Positions 5,986 to 9,781 of a stretch of DNA of 9,781 bases are shown piece by piece. Below the pieces are notes generated by a model, which was given only the letters and a program-made list of their open reading frames with translations, searched no databases and had not been told where the DNA came from. This stretch comes from JASJBU01 sp965372385 (GTDB lineage Bacteria; Pseudomonadota; Gammaproteobacteria; Chromatiales; Chromatiaceae): the NCBI GenBank assembly GCA_965372385.1, contig CBDVCD010000120.1, forward strand, positions 1-9,781. The letters are read 5' to 3'. The position numbers were made by a program, and so were the translations under genes. Every line of letters begins with the position of its first letter. The stretch's first letter is position 1.

Positions 5986-7626
5986 TTATGCTGTCCCGTC
6001 GGTTAATCTCTTGAAGTGGAGCCGGAAACAGCTGCCACCGGTTGGACCGGGGATGTATTCCAATCTTATCTGATTGGCTTCACTCAGCTCCTTGGCTATA
6101 TAGAGACCCAGACCCGTGCCATTACTCCGGGTGGTGTAGAAGGGCTCAAAGATCTGTTTCGCCACATGCGGTGCAATGCCTGGTCCATTATCGATGATAT
6201 CGACCACCGGATGGTTAAATTCACTGAGTTTGCCACCGATCAGGTTGATATGTAGATGGGTTTTGTCCGTCGCATGTTCTCTGGCGTTGTTACAGAGGTT
6301 GGTCACAATCTGCCGCAGTTGCTCCAGGTCGGCAAGTACAGCTGTGTCGTGTGGAGTGATCTGTACATAGAGGCGGGATGTATCGAATCCCTGGGTCTTG
6401 ACCAGTTCAGCGACCAGATCGTCAAACCACTGGCCCAGTGAGATCAGTTCAGGCCTGCCTGGTTTATGGCGGGAGAGCTGCAGTACATTTTCGATGACCT
6501 GATTGACCCGGGATGAGTTGGTCTTGATGATCTCCGTCAGACGTCTGTCCGCCGGATTCAGGTCGGGTGATTCATCGAACAACTGACTGGCATGGCTGAT
6601 GGCGCCCAATGGATTGCGGATTTCGTGGGCGATGCTGGCGGTGAGTCGTCCAAGCGAGGCGAGTTTCATCTGCTGGGCTACGCGTTGCACCTGGGAGGTA
6701 TCCTCCAGAAACAGCAGCGCATCCCCTAGACTGCCCAACCCCAGCGGCTTGATGTGAGGCCGGATTTCGGGACCCTGAGGGCTGGCGCGAAAGGGACGGT
6801 AGTTGCTGTGGTGTACTTTGCGCCATTTGGCGACCAGGGTGTCCAGCTCAGGGGAGGCGGCGAAAAGCTGATTGCCCGTTGTTGCCTCGGGCATGCCGAG
6901 CAGATACCAGGCCGGATCGTTCATGAGTAGGATCCTGTTATCGACACCGACAACCAAGACCCCGGTCTGTATATGCTGGATGATGTACTCGTTCAGCTGG
7001 GCCATGTTGCCCAGCTCTTGTTGCCGCTCATCGGCCAGTCTCTCACTCACCCGTGCGCGTCCTTTCAGGACCATGGACAACAGGGCCGTGGCAAAAAAGA
7101 CCGCTCCCAGAAAACCGGCCTGCGGCAGGTGCGTGGGAAACGCGTTACTCGGGCTGGCGACAAACTGTTCGGAGAGCATCGCCAGTGCAGCGAGGGCAGC
7201 GAACAGCAGGGCCGAGCGCCCCTCTATCATCAATGCACCGCCGGTAATGGAGATGGCGATGAGCATGCCCAGGCCGGTCCCGACGCCACCGCTGGCATGC
7301 ATCAGGAGCGTGATCGCAATGATATCGATGAACAGAATCAGGTAGGCCTGTTGTTCGGGCCTGGGAGAGCCCCAATACCAGAAGATGGCTGAAACCAGAG
7401 TCAGACCGGCATAAAGGGTGGCGGTAATCCCGAACAGGCCCCCGGCGTGCTGGCCAAAAAATTCCGGGCCGGTATCCGAATAGAAGAAAAAGACCAGGCT
7501 CAGGGAGAGGATGATGCGGTAGAGCAGGAAGAGTCGTAAGGGTCGCCAGACGGAGCTCTCGTCTGTTTGTTGGGGGTGGGATTTGCCCGGTTGAGCATTG
7601 AACAGCTGCTCAAACTGCCCGAGCAT
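5986..7626 (-). CDS. pilS: PilS, six-helix membrane sensor histidine kinase
   Basis: This inner-membrane kinase senses pilin or surface cues and controls phosphorylation of PilR. The 546-residue product has a short cytosolic N-terminus, then about six hydrophobic segments (roughly 31-49, 63-84, 93-110, 118-134, 138-156 and 170-187). A PAS-like region follows at about 209-310. The dimerisation box has His334 in SIAHEIRNPLGAISHASQLF. The ATPase domain has the N box NLCNNAREH (443-451), G1 DNGPGI (479-484), the F box IFEPFYTTR (492-500) and G2 GTGLGL (503-508). All catalytic motifs are intact. The open frame begins at a TTG (7692) overlapping the upstream gene; the ATG at 7626 with AAGAG before it is preferred, leaving 23 nt after that gene. 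The family assignment rests on the membrane topology plus the PP0621-like and pilR neighbours. Confidence 0.92.
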   Translation of the reverse strand: MLGQFEQLFNAQPGKSHPQQTDESSVWRPLRLFLLYRIILSLSLVFFFYSDTGPEFFGQHAGGLFGITATLYAGLTLVSAIFWYWGSPRPEQQAYLILFIDIIAITLLMHASGGVGTGLGMLIAISITGGALMIEGRSALLFAALAALAMLSEQFVASPSNAFPTHLPQAGFLGAVFFATALLSMVLKGRARVSERLADERQQELGNMAQLNEYIIQHIQTGVLVVGVDNRILLMNDPAWYLLGMPEATTGNQLFAASPELDTLVAKWRKVHHSNYRPFRASPQGPEIRPHIKPLGLGSLGDALLFLEDTSQVQRVAQQMKLASLGRLTASIAHEIRNPLGAISHASQLFDESPDLNPADRRLTEIIKTNSSRVNQVIENVLQLSRHKPGRPELISLGQWFDDLVAELVKTQGFDTSRLYVQITPHDTAVLADLEQLRQIVTNLCNNAREHATDKTHLHINLIGGKLSEFNHPVVDIIDNGPGIAPHVAKQIFEPFYTTRSNGTGLGLYIAKELSEANQIRLEYIPGPTGGSCFRLHFKRLTDGTA

Positions 7627-7649
7627 GCGGGTGCTCTTGGTTGAAAATG

Positions 7650-7883
7650 CTATTCTTGACGTTTGAAAAGCCGTTGATGTTCGCGATTGCAAAAGAAATC
7701 GTCCCCCTGCTGGATAGCCTCACTCCGTGGCAGATGCAGACCGCAATGGCTGCACTGCACACTGTCTACCGATTTAACGGCCTGAGGTGGGGTATTTTTT
7801 AGTCGCTGTTGGCGGATGAGATGGCGAAGGATCAGCCAGACGGCCCAGATGGCCAGGCCAAGCAAGAGGTAACGTAGTCCCAT
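7650..7883 (-). CDS. PP0621-family small membrane protein with a cysteine cluster
   Basis: This 77-residue protein has one N-terminal membrane helix (about 4-20, YLLLGLAIWAVWLILRHLI) followed by a basic stretch. Its short soluble domain carries CSHCGLHLPRSEA (Cys44, Cys47, His50) and FFCNREH (Cys65, His69), a spacing that could bind zinc. It belongs to the uncharacterised family found directly upstream of pilS in Pseudomonas and relatives (PP0621 type), and here it is likewise the first gene of the pilSR operon. The biochemical role is unknown; a part in pilus regulation or in handling the sensor kinase is only inferred from linkage. The ATG at 7883 lacks a clear Shine-Dalgarno, but the hydrophobic N-terminus starts right there, which supports this start. 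Confidence 0.85.
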   Translation of the reverse strand: MGLRYLLLGLAIWAVWLILRHLIRQQRLKNTPPQAVKSVDSVQCSHCGLHLPRSEAIQQGDDFFCNREHQRLFKRQE

Positions 7884-8011
7884 GGAAGTGTTTTTGTCAG
7901 GTGGATGTTTCTGAAATAATACCAGTTGATGATCAGTTACATCAGTGTTTCCTTAGCTGAGGTATGCAACTCATCACCTGACACTTTAGTATGATGTAAA
8001 CCGAGGGTCCA
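7884..8011. promoter_or_regulatory. Divergent intergenic region between the pilSR operon and nadE
   Basis: These 128 bases must hold the promoters of two divergent units. Possible -10 boxes are TATTAT on the minus strand (7921-7916) for the pilSR operon and TATGAT on the plus strand (7990-7995) for nadE. Neither has a good -35 at the right distance, so no promoter is called with confidence. No -24/-12 (sigma-54) motif was seen. Confidence 0.3.
8003..8007 (+). promoter_or_regulatory. Ribosome-binding site that fixes the GTG start of nadE
   Basis: GAGGG at 8003-8007 lies 4 nt before the GTG at 8012. The only upstream in-frame ATGs (7991 and 7994) run straight into TAA at 7997-7999, so they cannot start NadE. 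Confidence 0.6.
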
Positions 8012-9613
8012 GTGAGTCTGATTATCCAAATCGCCCAGTTGAATTTTCTGGTTGGTGGCATCGAGCAAAATGCCCGGCGGGTTATCGAAGCGGCCCGGGC
8101 AGCCCGCTTCCAGGCGCAGGTGATCGTCTTTCCGGAGCTGGCCCTGACCGGTTACCCGCCGGAGGACCTGCTGTTGCGGGACGATTTTATCCAGCGGGTG
8201 GAGCAGGCATTGGAACAGGTGCTTGCGCAAGCCCAGGGTATCCATCTGGTGCTGGGCTATCCCCGGCGCGAGGAGGGCAAGCTCTACAACACCGTGGGGG
8301 TGCTGCGGGATGGAGAGATCCTGACGGAGTACCGCAAGCAATTGTTGCCCAATTACAGCGTCTTTGACGAGAAACGTTACTTCACCCCAGGGGATCGGGC
8401 GGCCATCTTCAAACTGCGGGAGGTCAGTATCGGATTGACCATCTGCGAGGATATCTGGTCTCCCGAACCGGTGGCGCAGGCCAAGGCCGCGGGGGCCCAG
8501 CTGCTGCTCAATCTGAATGCCTCGCCCTTTCACACCGGTAAGGCCCCGGAACGGGAAAGTCTGCTGCAACAGCGGGCGCGGGATAACGCCCTGCCCATCG
8601 TCTATACCAACCTGGTGGGGGGGCAGGATGAGCTGGTCTTCGATGGCGGCTCCTTCGTGGTGGACGCACAGGGTGAACTGACCCAGCGTCTGCCGTTCTA
8701 CCGCGAGGCGCGGGAGCTGGTTGAATTCCGTACCGAGCAGGGGGTTCAGCCCCTTGTCCGGGAGGTCATCCCCCACCTGTCGGAAGAGGCCGCGGTCTAT
8801 CAGGCCCTGGTCCTCGGCGTGCGCGATTATGCCGGTAAAAACGGCTTCAATGGCGCCATCCTTGGCCTTTCTGGAGGCATCGATTCGGCCCTGACCCTGG
8901 CCGTGGCGGTAGATGCCCTGGGCAAGGATCAGGTGGAGGTGGTGATGATGCCATCCCGCTATACCGCTCAAATGAGCAACGATGATGCCGTGGCCGAGGC
9001 GCAGGCGCTGGGGGTGGCCTATCGATCTATTCCCATCGAGCCCGCCTTCAAGGCCTTTACCGCCATGCTTTCCGAGGAGTTCGCCGGCCTGCCGATGGAT
9101 GTGACGGAAGAGAATATCCAGGCCCGCTGCCGGGGCATCATCCTGATGGCGATCAGTAACAAGAAGGGGCGCATTCTGCTCACCACCGGTAACAAGAGCG
9201 AGATGTCGGTGGGTTACGCCACTCTCTATGGCGATATGGCGGGGGGGTTTGCGCCGATCAAGGATGTACCCAAGCTGATGGTCTACCGCCTGTGCGAGTA
9301 TCGCAACGGGATCTCACCGGTGATCCCCCAACGGGTGCTGGAGCGGCCGCCGTCGGCCGAGTTGGCGCCGGATCAGAAGGATAGTGACTCCCTGCCGGAC
9401 TACTCGGTGCTGGATCCTATCCTGGAGCGCTATGTGGAATGGGATCAGAGTGCCGAGGAGATCATCGCCGCGGACTTCGAGGCTGAGACGGTGAGACGTA
9501 TCCTGCGTCTGGTGGACCGCAACGAATACAAACGTCGGCAGGCTCCCCCTGGGGTGAAGATTACCCGTCGTGCCTACGGTCGTGACCGTCGCTACCCACT
9601 AACCTGCGGTTAA
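8012..9613 (+). CDS. nadE: Glutamine-dependent NAD+ synthetase
   Basis: This cytosolic enzyme performs the last step of NAD synthesis: ATP-dependent amidation of nicotinic acid adenine dinucleotide, using ammonia from glutamine. The 533-residue product has two domains. The N-terminal nitrilase-type glutaminase (about 1-255) has the catalytic triad Glu42 (FPELALTGYPPEDL), Lys109 (EYRKQLLPNYSVFDEKRYF) and Cys145 (LTICEDIW). The C-terminal NAD synthetase domain (about 265-520) has the ATP pyrophosphatase loop LSGGIDSAL (286-294) and TTGNKSEMSVGYATLYGD (391-408). The total length is that of the shorter proteobacterial glutamine-dependent type (about 540), not the roughly 680-residue actinobacterial type. 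Translation starts at GTG, where homology begins (SLIIQIAQLNFLVGGI). A P-II gene follows 139 nt downstream on the same strand, consistent with the known control of this enzyme class by P-II. A long open frame on the opposite strand (8971 to 7937) is only a shadow. Confidence 0.96.
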   Translation: MSLIIQIAQLNFLVGGIEQNARRVIEAARAARFQAQVIVFPELALTGYPPEDLLLRDDFIQRVEQALEQVLAQAQGIHLVLGYPRREEGKLYNTVGVLRDGEILTEYRKQLLPNYSVFDEKRYFTPGDRAAIFKLREVSIGLTICEDIWSPEPVAQAKAAGAQLLLNLNASPFHTGKAPERESLLQQRARDNALPIVYTNLVGGQDELVFDGGSFVVDAQGELTQRLPFYREARELVEFRTEQGVQPLVREVIPHLSEEAAVYQALVLGVRDYAGKNGFNGAILGLSGGIDSALTLAVAVDALGKDQVEVVMMPSRYTAQMSNDDAVAEAQALGVAYRSIPIEPAFKAFTAMLSEEFAGLPMDVTEENIQARCRGIILMAISNKKGRILLTTGNKSEMSVGYATLYGDMAGGFAPIKDVPKLMVYRLCEYRNGISPVIPQRVLERPPSAELAPDQKDSDSLPDYSVLDPILERYVEWDQSAEEIIAADFEAETVRRILRLVDRNEYKRRQAPPGVKITRRAYGRDRRYPLTCG

Positions 9614-9618
9614 ACCGA

Positions 9619-9651
9619 GAAACGGCAGTTGGCCCGCCCAACTGCCATTTC
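9619..9651 (+). terminator. Strong hairpin after nadE
   Basis: A perfect 9-bp stem, GGCAGTTGG (9624-9632) and CCAACTGCC (9638-9646), with loop CCCGC is extended after one C-A mismatch by GAAA (9619-9622) with TTTC (9648-9651). It begins 6 nt after the nadE stop. The following bases (TAGGTTGATTCC) are not a clean T-run, so it may act as a partial terminator or a 3'-end stabiliser and not as a full stop before the P-II gene. Confidence 0.55.
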
Positions 9652-9683
9652 TAGGTTGATTCCTATTGGACGTCGTAATATCA

Positions 9684-9714
9684 GGGGCGTTAAACTCACG
9701 CCTTCATTTGTTTC
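9684..9714 (+). terminator. Possible second hairpin with T-rich tail before the P-II gene
   Basis: GGCGT (9686-9690) pairs with ACGCC (9698-9702) around a 7-base loop, with two further G-U pairs at the base. The T-rich segment TTCATTTGTTTCT follows. The T-rich tail suits a rho-independent terminator better than that of the first hairpin, although the core stem is only 5 bp. Confidence 0.35.
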
Positions 9715-9752
9715 TAAAATAACCTGGCATCGCCAACTGGAGCAGAAGCGCA

Positions 9753-9781
9753 ATGAAAAAAGTCGAGGCAATCATCAAACC
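9753..9781 (+). CDS. glnB: P-II nitrogen regulatory protein, 5' end only (partial)
   Basis: The frame from ATG 9753 reads MKKVEAIIK and then CC at the window edge, where a proline codon is expected. This matches the invariant start of GlnB/GlnK proteins (MKK-[IV]-[DE]-AIIKPFKL). GGAG at 9739-9742, 10 nt upstream, serves as the ribosome-binding site. P-II trimers sense ATP/ADP and 2-oxoglutarate and control nitrogen metabolism by binding target proteins. GlnB is favoured over GlnK because E. coli GlnB starts MKK and no amtB is visible, but the fragment is too short to settle this. Confidence 0.85.

Noticed and set aside
7627..7692. A longer PilS start at TTG 7692.
   Set aside because: It would overlap the PP0621-like gene by about 40 nt and needs a TTG; the ATG at 7626 gives a normal N-terminus and spacing.
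7937..8971. A 344-codon open frame antisense to nadE.
   Set aside because: It mirrors the reverse strand of a GC-rich, strongly conserved gene and ends with no ribosome-binding site or recognisable family; NadE on the other strand explains the region.
9656..9684. A sigma-70-like promoter for the P-II gene (TTGATT, 17 nt, TATCAG).
   Set aside because: Each box matches only four of six consensus bases and the -10 runs into a possible terminator hairpin; too weak to list as a feature.
9725..9745. A sigma-54 promoter before the P-II gene (TGGCAT...).
   Set aside because: The GG and GC elements do not have the required -24/-12 spacing.

Overview
The window looks like an ordinary chromosomal stretch of a moderately GC-rich gammaproteobacterium. 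Three things point there: the PP0621-type protein / pilS / pilR cluster, the menF-menD pair of enterobacterial type, and a glutamine-dependent NAD synthetase followed by a P-II gene. A Chromatiales-like or sulfur-oxidising lineage would fit the overall protein flavour, but that is an impression and no marker in the window proves it.

Layout, left to right. Bases 2-61 probably hold the last codons of a plus-strand gene, followed by about 300 bases without a convincing gene but with one copy of a 25-bp repeat. On the minus strand, menF (3818 to 2424) and menD (2062 to 362) encode the first two committed steps from chorismate to menaquinone. They are separated by 361 bases of structured non-coding DNA. 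A 24-bp near-perfect inverted repeat bounds this spacer, and its arms reach into the menF stop region and the menD start codon. The spacer also carries, in inverted orientation, a second copy of the 25-bp repeat. Upstream of menF on the same strand lies a decayed glutaredoxin-like gene (about 4166 to 3878) that has lost its reading frame, its start and its CxxC site. A small exported single-domain rhodanese (4197-4601, plus strand) diverges from that relic.

The second half holds the minus-strand operon PP0621-like protein / pilS / pilR (7883 to 4637). It encodes a small membrane-anchored cysteine-rich protein, the six-helix membrane sensor kinase PilS and the sigma-54-dependent activator PilR, which control type IV pilin expression. 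Divergent from it is nadE (8012-9613, GTG start). It is followed by one or two hairpins and then the first ten codons of a P-II signalling protein (glnB/glnK, 9753 to the window edge).

Functionally, menF and menD act in sequence (chorismate to isochorismate to SEPHCHC). PilS and PilR form a phosphorelay. The nadE-P-II neighbourhood matches a known link between nitrogen status and glutamine-dependent NAD synthesis. No tRNA, rRNA, CRISPR array, transposase or phage gene was seen. The most unusual feature is the menF-menD intercistronic region. In the transcript its inverted repeat could pair the end of menF with the menD ribosome-binding site and start codon, which would make menD translation depend on menF translation across 361 nt. 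It could equally be the ends of a small non-autonomous or invertible element.
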